Part shown: positions 53,820-64,000 of the stretch, piece by piece
How positions within the stretch are numbered: position 1 is the first letter of the stretch
Layout of the letters: each line of letters begins with the position of its first letter
Assembly: GCA_949126835.1 (NCBI GenBank)
Contig: OX421506.1
Coordinates: forward strand, 18,358,447-18,422,446
Origin: Anisus vortex
Taxonomy: Eukaryota > Mollusca > Gastropoda > Planorbidae
Length of the DNA: 64,000 bases
Direction of reading: 5' to 3'
Made by a program: the position numbers and the translations under genes
Notes under the pieces: model-generated
The model's input: the letters and a program-made list of their open reading frames with translations, nothing else
What the model was told of the DNA's origin: nothing
Databases searched by the model: none

Positions 53820-54213
53820 GTGCCGTCTATAAATGACGTCATACATCTAGAGGCGGGAGATGGGGGGGGGGGTCAAAATATGCGTGACGATATGTGACGA
53901 CTTGAGGGGGGTGTTTATAAAAAATGTAAATCTTTAAAAGCAATAACACGGTAAAGTTTTTACAAGGAATTTCCACTTTAACAAGATTCACATAATGGAT
54001 ATATAGTAATTATTGTAATACTTAGGCTATACGACAATGACAATAAATTAATTGAAACATGCTAATTTAAAAATTATAAATGTTTGGTTGTTTTGTTATT
54101 TAGTAGGGGATGCACAATTTTTTTAGATAACTTGTGACTTGTGACGATAGGGGAAAGGCAGTAGTGGTTAGAAATCGGCCAAATTCGCGTGACGTCATTT
54201 ACGAACGACCCCT
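53820..54213. mobile_element. DNA-transposon-like element with TAAATGACGTCA inverted ends
   Basis: Left GCCGTCTATAAATGACGTCA and, inverted at the right, GGGTCGTTCGTAAATGACGTCA. Inside are GTGACGATATGTGACGAC and poly-G words. The family is not identified, and the exact ends and duplication are unclear. Confidence 0.5.
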
Positions 54214-54512
54214 AAAGATACATAAATCCTAGTATAATTTTATTTTTTTGTTATGAACAGTTAACAGAGAAAGTCAGCTACAATGTACCTAGTTATTAAG
54301 AGATATTCAATAAATCGTCCAACTCAATTTTAAAGCAAAAAAACTAAAACAACAAATGCTACACACTTGTTACACACTTGTTGCAGATGTAACACGGTGT
54401 TGCTAACTAGATCAAGTTGTGCCTGGCTAAATCGTAATTGCTAAACCTAAAAGAAAATAATTAACTTTCATAACGCTCAATAATCCAATTAGGCTTCCAT
54501 TCAATCTACGAT

Positions 54513-54676
54513 CTTCAAAGGCAAACTGTCTGATTGATAAACCAGGCAAAACCAGTAACTCAACATCGTTTAAAACACTAATAAAAAATGCAAGACTAGA
54601 CTCAGACCACAGATGAGCGTAGGACGCAATAATCTACTTTATAGAAGGAGCGTCTCTAATATATAAGATAGATAAG
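54513..54676 (+). mobile_element. LINE 3' end with hairpin tail
   Basis: ACCAGGCAAAACCAGTAACT, then AATGCAAGACTAGACTC, then the hairpin GACGCAATAATC..., TATAGAAGGAGCGTCTCTAA and a TATAAGATAGATAAG tail. Reading frames are broken. Confidence 0.7.
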
Positions 54677-55157
54677 GTTAATGAAACTACTCATATATCA
54701 GTAAGTCAAATATGATGACACATAACGCTGTTTGTTGTTTTTGGCTAGTTTGAAGTAATGTATGGGAAAAAATCTGGCAAGCGAGCTCGTCTCACAAGGC
54801 GTATGACGTCATTTGTTTACCAAAACACTTGCACCAGACATGCCAGCTTGCCTTACAGCTTAGTGAGCGAGTTAGGATGATTCTGCCCCTTAATTCACTC
54901 TCTCCACAGGTATGCGTAACAGGGACACTGCGAGAAGATTTACTCACAAAGATGATTGGATCACCCCAAAACTCCATACACATTTTTATGTCCTTTCTTA
55001 TCGTGAATATAATCCTATACACCAGGACAACGAAAAGCAACGAACTGAGTGATTTATAAGATTCTACTCTATCGCCTCCGAGGTCCGTTGTAAATAGTTC
55101 CCTTTAAGGACATGTTTAAAGTGTCCAGAATTTTCAGTGGTGGTTATGTTTGCAAGT

Positions 55158-55245
55158 TAAAGGCGGATCACTACTAGGAGATTAGCTTACCCCAACTAAT
55201 TTCAGGTATCCATCAGAGCTAGGAAGACTCAGGGACACCCTCGAG
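55158..55245 (-). mobile_element. SINE fragment (core)
   Basis: On the minus strand CTGAGTCTTCCTAGCTCTGA, then TGGATACCTGAAATTAGTTG and GGGTAAGC, matching the core of the copies at 12553 and 35142. Confidence 0.6.
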
Positions 55246-55357
55246 TAGAGGTGAAAAAAATCCTACAAGAAGAACATGTTTATGCATAAGATAAACACAA
55301 GGATAAAAACACTTTCTTTATCCTTTGTACGAGAACAAATACACACAAGTAGGCCTA

Positions 55358-55602
55358 CAATCTATTCCAGAGTGACATTCTGGCGTGGAATAGGTTGCCT
55401 GAACAAACCAGGAAAACCAGTAACAACATCATTTAAAACATTAATAAAGATGCAAGACTAGACGGACCACGGATGAGCGAAGGATGCAATAATATTCTTT
55501 ATAGAAGGAGAGTCTGTAATATATGCGCTCTGAGCTTACATTATGTTTGTTGGCAGCGCTATACAAATCCTATTATTATTATTTATGTAAGATAAGATAA
55601 GC
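55358..55602 (+). mobile_element. LINE 3' end with WNRLPE motif and hairpin tail
   Basis: One frame reads AWNRLPEQTRKTSNNI, the C-terminal motif of a non-LTR reverse transcriptase, then a stop. The variant hairpin (GATGCAATAATATTC..., ATAGAAGGAGAGTCTGTAAT) follows, then GGCAGCGCTATACAAATCC, an ATT run and TAAGATAAGATAAG. It is dead but the most complete 3' end in the window. Confidence 0.72.
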
Positions 55603-55739
55603 TCAGCAAAAAAAAAAACACTTTAATATAAATATACCATAACATCTACGCATTTAATATAAACATCTTATATGCTTTCACAACTTACGCATTCATACAT
55701 ACATAACAATTATACAAAACATATGAACATAAACATCCG

Positions 55740-56000
55740 TACACAAAAAAAAAAACAATAGATAATATATCAAGAGGAGTATGAACAAACACACAAATAC
55801 ACACACACACACACAAACACAGAAACGGGGTCGGGGAAGACACTGCATAGGTACAAGTTACTCGCCACCCCCCAGGCCACGTGTGACCTCAATCTTTCCT
55901 CGCATGATGCTACAAGTCAGGTACCTGTGTGCTCCTCCTCAGGGAGGAAAGGGAGGGGAGAAGAGGGCGGAGGGCGGAATCCAAGAAAGGAACTATGTCA
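55740..56000. other. CA-rich and G-rich non-coding sequence
   Basis: A short (CA)n run (about 55795-55815) and a GGGAGG-rich patch (55940-55975). The plus-strand open frame here is low-complexity. Confidence 0.5.
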
Positions 56001-56167
56001 AGTTCTAGGACTACAATCTGAATGCTGACACAGAATGGATTTCATTTCCATTCTGTGGGTGCTGACATGTAACTCATACATCATTTTATTTTACCCTCCA
56101 AAACAAAATGTTACTTTGAATGTCAATATTAATTGATGTAGAATGTCGCCTTAAAAATGATCCAGAC

Positions 56168-56929
56168 CATAGGTTCTCAACCTTTTTCGGCTCACCGCCC
56201 CCTTTTACATTTTTTTTTCCGCTCACCGCCCCCCAACTTAATTTTAGCGGAAACATTTGTTAATTAAAGGGAGATAATTAACCCTTTTCATTTGAGGTAA
56301 TATTTCAATTTGTTTTTCTTTTATAAAAACTGAATGACTTGCATTTATAACTTTGAAATGATATGATAGAACTGTAAAAATTATTTGAAAATTTTATAAA
56401 TATTATATGACTAAAGAATTTATATGAATATTTTCAAACATTTTAATAACTACCCAGTTTGTATAATTACTACGTATCTATACCGCTCAGTTAATGTGGA
56501 TACCTCTTTACAAAAGATTCAAACGCGTTAAAGGACATCTCGGTAAAACGAGTACAATTAGTAATAATAACCGATGTGAAGGCGACAGTCCGGTGAACCA
56601 ACCATAAGACGAGACGGCCGCATAACATATTTGCCAAATACTGACCCTCTACTTCATCGAAAAGTGATTGCAATTCTTATTTGTTCAATAATGTGTCTGC
56701 CTACTGTTGGGGGATATCAGATATTTAGTAGCACTTGCGTTTAGGCCTACATCATATTTCATCCAAAAACTAATCGATTCAAATAGCTGAGTTGTTGAAA
56801 TTATACAGCTACGTATGTACCGCCCACTTGCCCTTCATCGCCCCCCAATCGCCCCCGGGAATGTTATCGCCCCCCTAAAGCTTCTCATCGCCCCCTGGGA
56901 GGCGATATCGCCCCCGTTGAGAACCTATG
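56168..56929. mobile_element. Non-autonomous hAT element with exact 8-bp TSD
   Basis: Starts CATAGGTTCTCAAC and ends GTTGAGAACCTATG, a perfect 14-bp inversion. ATCCAGAC flanks it on both sides (56160-56167, 56930-56937). Both ends are rich in CGCCCCC words, as in Charlie/MER5-like hAT elements. 762 bp; the 60-codon minus-strand frame inside has no recognisable hAT motif. Confidence 0.93.
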
Positions 56930-57339
56930 ATCCAGACAATCGGATCTCGAATCCTAGGTGATAAAAGTACTTTTTTTTTTTACTCATGAGAGGTCTTAAA
57001 GATGGCGAAGTGTGTAGTCCATCGGAGAGTCAGCCGGTGGGGTTAACGCTGGTAGAGGGGAGGATGTGTCCACCGGGTTTCATTGCACCTCATGATTAAG
57101 GAAGTGGAGCGAAAGAATGAAGGACAAGACATCTCGAAGCCCGGCGCTCATTTTGGCCCAAAACGCTACATAGCCGATTGCAACTTGGGCACTACAGGGC
57201 ATCAGGTGAAACTATTCAGCTTGGTGGTTCTCCGATTGTGGGGAAAAGTGGTCCGAGCATGCCTTGGGTCGGAGAACGCTCTCCGCTCTGAGCTCAGCGA
57301 ACTAGACGTCCAGGAAAAACGATGCGAAAGAAATATGTC

Positions 57340-57720
57340 AAAAGAAAAGGGGGGAAAACTGGAAGATAAAGAAATAAAAAGAACAAAAGAAAGAAATGGA
57401 TGGAAAGAAAGTAAAAGAAAGAAAAGACAGTGAAGAGAGAGAGAGTGAAAGAAAGAGAACATATAGAGAGAAAAGCTAAAGGGCGATAGAAAAAGAAAGA
57501 AATTTGGGGAAAGAGAACGAAAGAAAGAAAGAGACGGAAAAAATAGAAAGCAAGAAAGTGAAAGGAAAAGAGATAAAGAAAAAGATGGCGAAAACCTAGA
57601 GAACAAATTTAGAAACGAAAGGAGATAAAGAAAAAGATGGCAAAAAACCTAGAGAACAAATTTAGAAATGAAAAGAGATAAAGTCATAGAAACAATTAAA
57701 GAGATTATAACAAGAATCAC
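57340..57720. repeat. Polypurine GAAA-rich tract
   Basis: Almost 400 bp with A and G dominating the plus strand (GAAAGAAA, GAGAGA words). It includes a direct duplication of GGAGATAAAGAAAAAGATGG-type sequence near 57560-57690. The 134-codon minus-strand frame is Ser/Leu/Phe low complexity. Confidence 0.85.
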
Positions 57721-58821
57721 TGAATGCGCGGGTTTTAGAACCCTTTCTAGAACGCAATTAACTTCTCGAGTAAGGTAGACGCTTTACGGAGACCCAAATG
57801 CACCATCTGCCATATGTTTCAAGCTGGTGATGCTCAAAACGTGGTATCCGAATTGCAGTTTCGGTTGTCGGTATGTTTACCTGCAATATTTGTACACAGT
57901 AATCAAAGTAAAAACGCAAATAGATTCTACTTTAACACCAGCGCTGTTGGTCGTATCGAGATTAAGGGTCTTGGGAGAAGGCGGAGGGCGTTGTTGCCAA
58001 GCTAGAGCATTTAATGCTAGACCTGGATATCTTTATCAATGCGTCTAGCACATGTTTATTTTTAGAATGCACCAGTTTTAGCAACATCAAAAAAAAAAAC
58101 GTCTGGCATATATGGACTACAATTAGTCCACAAAGGACAAGTTTGTGTGGGCCATTTTAAAATTGGTGAATGATAAAAGAGAAAGAGTAATGAGAAAGAG
58201 TAAGTACAGGAGCTTCATAAACATAGAGAGAGAAAAAGAGAGAGAGAGAGAGAGAAATACGAGTAATTTTACCAGACCATCCCGACTACATAGTTTAAAT
58301 ATAGCTCAAACTATTTTTTTTTATGATTTCTGTATTTTCAGTTGACTTTGCATTTCTACAGCCAATAGAAACCAATGGCAAGGTGTGTGCGTGGGGTTTT
58401 TTTTGTGTTTTTTTTTTGGCAAGACAAGTTTATATCTACATGGCTGCAGAGGGGATTATAATATGCCGGAACAAGGTTGATAGTGTGCTTGTTTTTAAAA
58501 CTAAATAATAGTGTCGTGAAGAGATTTTGTATATGTAGGCAGGCCTATTGTAATAGGCCTCTTTAAACTTTATGGGCCCCGGGGCTATGAACTGACTTTA
58601 GCCCCTCCAGCCATTTCCTTGACCCTTTCTATATGTGATTGTGTGTGTGTTTGTGTTTGTGTTTTAGAGGTTTTAGAGGGCATTTATTTGTGAGAGATTA
58701 TGTAGTATGTATTTGTGTGTCGATGTAACGCGCATAAATGAATAGGCCTATATACGGTAATAATACTTTGAAACAATTATTATTGTTAATGCTTGTGTGT
58801 TGATTTTAGGACTGCATCTAT

Positions 58822-59130
58822 ACGTGAGACAATATGTAGGATAAAGACTCTTTATCTGAGACATTATGTTGGATATAGACTCTAAATGTGATACATTTTG
58901 TAGGGTATGGACTCTATATGTGAGACATTGTGTAGGATATAGACTATATATGTGAGACATTATGTAGGGTATAGACTCTATATGTGAATTTGTGAGACAT
59001 GTAGGATATAGACTCTATAAGTGATACATTATGTAGGGTATGGACTCTATATGTGAGACATTGTGTAGGATATAGACTCTATATGCGATACATTATGTAG
59101 GATATAGACTATATGTGATACCTTATGTAT
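58822..59130. repeat. 32-bp minisatellite, about 9 copies
   Basis: Unit TGAGACATTATGTAGGATAT plus AGACTCTATATG, 32 bp between successive TGAGACAT words (58921, 58953). Confidence 0.92.
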
Positions 59131-59689
59131 GGGTGTCGTTGTAAGTTGTAATATTGTTGTTGTTTTCTAGACGTAATTTTATATGTTGGTAGCAATAATT
59201 AATATTTTTGTTGATAGTTTACTTATACGGAAGAAAAAACAACTTCAAACAATTAGGACGTTGTCGCGATTTATGAAGAAATTTAAATGTTTCTATAGCA
59301 AATCTCTACAAGGAGATCGTGAGGGCCGGCACAATGCTCAAACGTTTTATTATCTCGCCTAACCGACCTCATGTGCAGCATTGGTGCTGAGGAGACTCAA
59401 GAGACACCTCCCTCAGATCCAAAAATAAAAATCTGGATGCCAGGTTTAGCCGGATCTTCAGGACGGTATAAATATAAACAACCCTTTTTATAATTATTTA
59501 TTACAGCCTAAAACTGTTCCATGTTTAAGTCATAAATATAACCTTTAGGAAAATTTAACTTATTCTTTTTTTTTTTCTTTCATCATACAAAAAACAAGCA
59601 CATCTACTTGCAATGACCTTTGTTTTTTATTATTAAGATTGCTAATATACAATAAAGTGAATATAGTAGAGCCTTTTCACTAGAAACTA

Positions 59690-59765
59690 GAATCAAACTA
59701 CGAATGTGCATAGGACGCAATAATCTTCGTTATAGATGGAGCGTCTGTAATGTATAAGATAAGAA
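59690..59765 (+). mobile_element. LINE 3' hairpin tail
   Basis: GAATGTGCATAGGACGCAAT, AATCTTCG, TATAGATGGAGCGTCTGTAA, then TGTATAAGATAAG. Confidence 0.65.
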
Positions 59766-60061
59766 TAAAATTAAATCATTCTTCTTGTATCAATATTGTT
59801 GCGTTTTATTAACTCACTGATACATGGATGAATATTGTTATTAAAATGTTGAATCCAATGCACGCATTTAATCGTATTACATACAAGACATACCTTCAGT
59901 TTGTTAATAGTCCAATGTGAATTTTGAAATAAAATCACACACAAGAAGAATTCATTAAAACAAAACACTACAGAAGTTCTAGATGTAAGTCCAAAATGAC
60001 AAAAAAAAACTACAAATTGACGAAAAAATAGTCCCCCTTCCCCCTAGAACTTATGATGGTT

Positions 60062-60125
60062 GCAGTACACACTGGTCTCCACATCAACCACACTGGTCTC
60101 CACATCAACCACACAAGCCTCCACA
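60062..60125. repeat. 21-bp direct repeat
   Basis: CTGGTCTCCACATCAACCAC twice in tandem plus a partial third copy; a run of G-rich sequence follows (60190-60500) with no gene signals. Confidence 0.85.
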
Positions 60126-60954
60126 CACCTCTGGCTTCTAAAAACTCCGTCGAATTTTTTTTTCTTTTTTTTTTACTTCTTTTACTCTTTTGGGGGGAGA
60201 GAGGAAAAAAAACGTAATTTCTCAAACTGTGAGGTGGAGGGGGAGAAGAAGGAGGGGGGTGAGTCAGGAGGAACAACTCACTGTTGAGTTTAGGCCAACT
60301 ACACAGTAAGATGAAGGTAAGGGAGAGAGAGAGGAGGGTAACGGGGTAAGTGGGGGGTGGGGGGCTGAGGAGGAAAGGATGAAGTTCCAGAATGGGTGAT
60401 AGGAGGAAGTTTGTGTAGACCTGAAATATAGAACTAGGGCAGGGGACGGGTGGCGGATTGGTGGTTGTGGTGGGAGGGGAGGGAGGGGGCGGCTATAGCG
60501 ACGGTAGGTAAAATGCTAAAGGTAGCTTATGAACGTATAGTTGCTAAGGAAACTGGAATCTAGGCGTGCTAGGTGATTTAGAGAGAGAGAGAGAGAAAGA
60601 GACGGGGAGAGAGTGAGAGAACGTAGAGATGCCATCCTTGTAAATGAATATCGGTGTAAATTGGATATGGTGGGATTGGAACAATTTTAATTAATGGAGA
60701 TTTATCCTCAATTATTTGTCAATAACAAATGTGAGTTTAATTGATATGTATGCAGGTGAGGAGAAGTTGAGGCGGAATAAGCACGTGCCCAGGCATGGGT
60801 ATAGCAGCATCGCAACCTTCGCCATGATATTCGTGTATGTAATATGAATGGAAAAACAGGCAGACAGAGAGGCAAACAGACAAATTCACAGACGGACGGA
60901 TAGACAGAGAGAGAAAAATAGATAAAAGGATAGATTTGGACTGACGGCGGACGG

Positions 60955-61405
60955 ATAGATAGACTGTGATAAAAATAGATAGAAAAATAGATAGATAGAC
61001 AGATAGACAGACAGATAGATTGATAGATTGATAGATTGATATATTGATATATTGATATATTGATATATTGATATATTGATATATTGATATATTGATATAT
61101 TGATATATTGATATATTGATATATTGATATATTGATAGATTGATAGATTGATAGATTGATAGATTGATAGATTGATAGATTGATAGATTGATAGATTGAT
61201 AGATTGATAGATTGATAGATTGATAGATTGATAGATTGATAGATTGATAGATTGATAGATTGATAGATTGATAGATTGATAGATTGATAGATTGATAGAT
61301 TGATAGATTGGTAGATTGATAGATTGATGGATAGATGGATAGATAGCTAAGTAGATATAGATAAAAAGATAGATAAATATATAGATAAAAAGTAGACATA
61401 CGATA
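60955..61405. repeat. 8-bp GATAGATT/GATATATT satellite
   Basis: A block of about 12 GATATATT units (about 61038-61133) flanked by GATAGATT units (to about 61327) and by irregular GATA words. The 284- and 197-codon minus-strand frames are Ile-Tyr-Gln-Ser repeats, not genes. Confidence 0.97.
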
Positions 61406-61619
61406 GATAGGTGGGTGGGTGGATGGACGGCCGACAGACACATAGATAGATCGATAGACAGACAACCAACAACTACCAAGACAATCAGACATAATGTTCA
61501 ATGGCAGGGGTGGTACAGGTGGTAAATAACCATAAGAAAACTTTAAAGAGTTAAAGGCAGACCACGGCTGAGAAGGATTATATTGGTACATGTAGAGGCG
61601 GTACTAAGACAGCTTCACA

Positions 61620-63500
61620 TAAAACATTAATACTGTTTAGACATAAATCATATATATTGGTTCTAACGTGATGCCGGAACAGGCCTAAACGTTCAATGAA
61701 ATATGACACTAGAAATGCAACACTAATTTTTTATTGCCTCGACAAATTATAGAAACACAAAATGTGACAACTTAAAATGTTATGTTATGTTTAAAAATGC
61801 AATTTCTGTAGGTTATTAAGTTGTCCATTTTTAACTATAAAACTATTGATTAAATCTTACAAACCCTATTTCATTGTTAGTAAATGTTGTTATACAAATC
61901 AACTAAATTTATATGGGTTCTATTTCAGAAAAATGTAAATCGATACATCACATTTTGACAACACAGATTTTTTTTTAAAATAATCTTAGAGTTTGGTGTT
62001 TCATGTCATGTCTATAATAACAGATTTATAAAAAAAAAACAAGTGCAAAACCATAGGCGTTGCAGAGATGTATAGTACAACTTTGAATTATGATTAAATC
62101 GATCACTTAGAATCTAAGTTAACAGCATTACAAGCAGAGTTAAATAAAGAGTTTAATTCCTTTTCATATTTTGTTCATCTACTGACGGATGTTTAAACAA
62201 GTCACAATGAAAAAAAAAATCAGTCTCACACAATATTGGACTGTAAACCTGACCCCAGTCCATCAAAGACGTATGCTAATGACAAACAAGGGAACAAACA
62301 AACAAAAATAACAACACAGTCAACCAGAATAGTAACACATGTCACACATACACACACATTATTCGAACTTTTGATCCTGGCTAAATAAGACTAGCCACTG
62401 GACACAATAAACGATTCAGGCCAAATAAAAACTAGCTCTGGACACAATAAAAGATTCAGGGAGCTTGTACCTATTTTGTGAAACTGGTAAACTTCACTAG
62501 CCCTGGGGTCGAAATGACCTGAAAACGATACTTTACTTTTTTTTGTTTTTACATTTTAAAAACGTATGTTTTGATTTACTGATATAGATCTAACAAGTGG
62601 GGAAGTGGGGGAGGGGGGTCATAACGAGGTGGAGGGAATGACTAGTGATGGTGGGTGGTAGTTAAAGTTGTTGTTTACTTACTTTCTCAAGGCCAAAATG
62701 TTTATCCTTATGTTTTCACACAGTAAGGCGCGTTATGAAGCATAAATAGAAAAGACAAAAAATTAAATAAACCAAATTCATGCTGAATGATAATTTGTAG
62801 TTGGCAACACATTACGGTGCATGTTGTAACATTCAGACCAATAATCTTCAAAGAAAAACAACTAAAAATAGCTATGTATGTGGAGAGTGTTACATCTTTT
62901 ACACTATTTTACGCGTTGTTATTTTTACTTTGTTTTTTAATATTTGACATAAAATTACATGATTATTAATCTAAAATTATTTTTTTTTATGTTTTAAGGA
63001 TTAAAATTAGATTAATTAGTTTTTTTTCAATGATAAATTATACAAATCGTCTGCTTGTCCACAAAATTATGGGCAGGCAATTCTTCACCCCTAAATATAT
63101 ATTTGCCAAAAAAAAAAGATAGAAAATGTTTGGAAGAGAACAGCTAATAAATGAATCCCAAAAATATAAAATACAGCCATTTAAAATTGCGATGTTTTTT
63201 AAACAGTTCAAAGTAAAGCACTAAAGATCAAAAGTAAAATTTTCACCTCGAGAATTTATTATTCCAGATCTTACAGGTATCGAGTACAGTAGTAGGTATC
63301 GAATTTATATTTTTCAATCTCGGAAATCGAATACAGCAAACGCAGAACACATTTGGAGCAAGAAAAAAAGCTACTACACCGCTAGGCTTACACACAAAAT
63401 AGTGTATTCGAGAGGTGTGCGTTTGAAGGGGTGGAGGGGGGGCGATGGAAGGTGTGTGTAGGGGGGGGGCAGGTGCCAGGAGTGAGCAGGAGAAACAAAA
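61620..63500. other. AT-rich non-coding sequence
   Basis: Includes a small duplication of CTCTGGACACAATAAAAGAT-like sequence (62385-62460). Nothing else recognised. Confidence 0.5.
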
Positions 63501-63756
63501 TTACCTGAATACCAGAAGTACGACTCAGCCCTAAGATGCCAAGTCAAACAGGTGCTTTAGAAGACAGTGGAGGGAGGAGGGAGGAGGGGGAGAGGAGACT
63601 GGACAAGAACTCCAGCGAAGGTAAAGAAAAAAAAAGAGAAGAAAAAAAAAACGAAAATCTCTTGAAAGTGTTTGGAACCTGACTTGTATAGTAACTTCCC
63701 AGGATACCTTTCTTTATAACATGCTTTACCAACTCATGGGGGTGGAGATAGTTTTT

Positions 63757-64000
63757 ACATTGGGTTTTACATTTCATTTTACACTGACTTTACATTTCAT
63801 TTAACACTGGCTTTATATTTCATTATACACTGGCTTTACATTTCATTTTTACACTGGTTTTGCATTTCATTTTGCATTGGTTTTAATTTTTTTTTAACAT
63901 GGGTTTTATATTTCATTTAACATTAGTTTTACATTTCATTTAACTTTGGTTTTAAATTTCATTTAACATGTGTTTTACATTTCTTTTAGCATTGATTTTA
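63757..64000. repeat. 25-26-bp minisatellite running off the window edge
   Basis: TTTACATTTCATTTAACACTGG and close variants repeat about nine times to the last base, so the array continues beyond the window. Confidence 0.85.

Larger units (their letters stand above)
48636..64000 (-). other. Upstream region or intron of tensin, no coding exon recognised
   Basis: 15.4 kb scanned on the minus strand for the phosphatase-like domain and the rest of C2; none was seen. Content is TE fragments, minisatellites and AT-rich DNA. Exons below about 60 codons without conserved motifs could be missed. 50640-51370 and 51850-53320 hold nothing recognisable. Confidence 0.6.

Noticed and set aside
56491..56673. 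Transposase fragment inside the hAT element
   Set aside because: The 60-codon frame has no hAT signature; the element is better called non-autonomous.
57202..57606. 134-codon minus-strand frame
   Set aside because: Ser/Phe/Leu low complexity from the polypurine tract.
60737..61591. 284- and 197-codon open frames on the minus strand
   Set aside because: They are translations of the GATAGATT/GATATATT satellite; no domain, and the frame is open only because the unit has no stop.
48636..64000. Phosphatase-like and C2 exons of tensin
   Set aside because: Looked for P-loop-like and C2 strand motifs on the minus strand and found none; expected beyond the window.
1..64000. CRISPR arrays, operons, ribosome binding sites
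   Set aside because: The DNA is eukaryotic (spliced gene, SINEs, LINEs); tandem arrays lack the repeat-spacer pattern.

Overview
This is a 64 kb piece of an AT-rich, intron-rich animal genome. GT-AG introns, a split tensin gene, tRNA-derived SINEs, non-LTR retrotransposon remnants, hAT/pogo MITEs and many simple repeats all point to a metazoan. The SINE core, the decayed RTE-like LINE and the repeat texture suggest a lophotrochozoan, most likely a mollusc; that is inference, not proof.

The one well-supported protein gene is a tensin on the minus strand. Twenty-four exons can be assembled between 48635 and 12234. All junctions are GT-AG and phase-compatible, and together they give 1248 whole codons plus a stop, after one partial codon. 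In order they encode the last strand of the phosphatase-like/C2 unit, about 900 residues of disordered Ser/Pro/Gln-rich linker, a complete SH2 domain and a complete C-terminal PTB domain ending in a TAG stop at 12234-12236. The N-terminal phosphatase-like domain and most of C2 are not seen and should lie above position 64000. The 15 kb from 48636 to 64000 would then be one large, repeat-filled upstream intron. Tensins tie integrin tails (PTB) and tyrosine-phosphorylated partners (SH2) to actin at focal and fibrillar adhesions. Two LD-like helices in the linker suggest an extra link to talin- or FAK-type partners.

Region by region: 1-4500 is AT-rich intergenic sequence with a possible 3' terminal exon of a plus-strand gene (707 to about 1575) and a GC-rich island (3340-3720). 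4515-6860 holds a possible small two-exon minus-strand transcript. 7000-9700 is intergenic with TE scraps. 9740-12233 is the probable tensin 3' UTR. 12234-24878 carries the compact 3' half of tensin (linker end, SH2, PTB). 24879-35459 is a 10.6 kb intron full of minisatellites and TE fragments. 35460-48635 carries the large linker exons. 48636-64000 is exon-poor and repeat-rich.

Notable structure beyond the gene: a 2.2 kb foldback/MULE-like element with 209-bp near-identical inverted repeats and a 9-bp target duplication (37290-39516); two hAT elements with exact 8-bp duplications (47546-47809, 56168-56929); a pogo/Tigger-type MITE with TA duplication (22961-23375); a LINE family with a conserved 3' hairpin; a SINE family with at least five core copies; a 49-bp tandem array that copies a tensin exon end with its splice donor (36308-36655); and a phase-neutral 15-nt candidate microexon (22470-22484).
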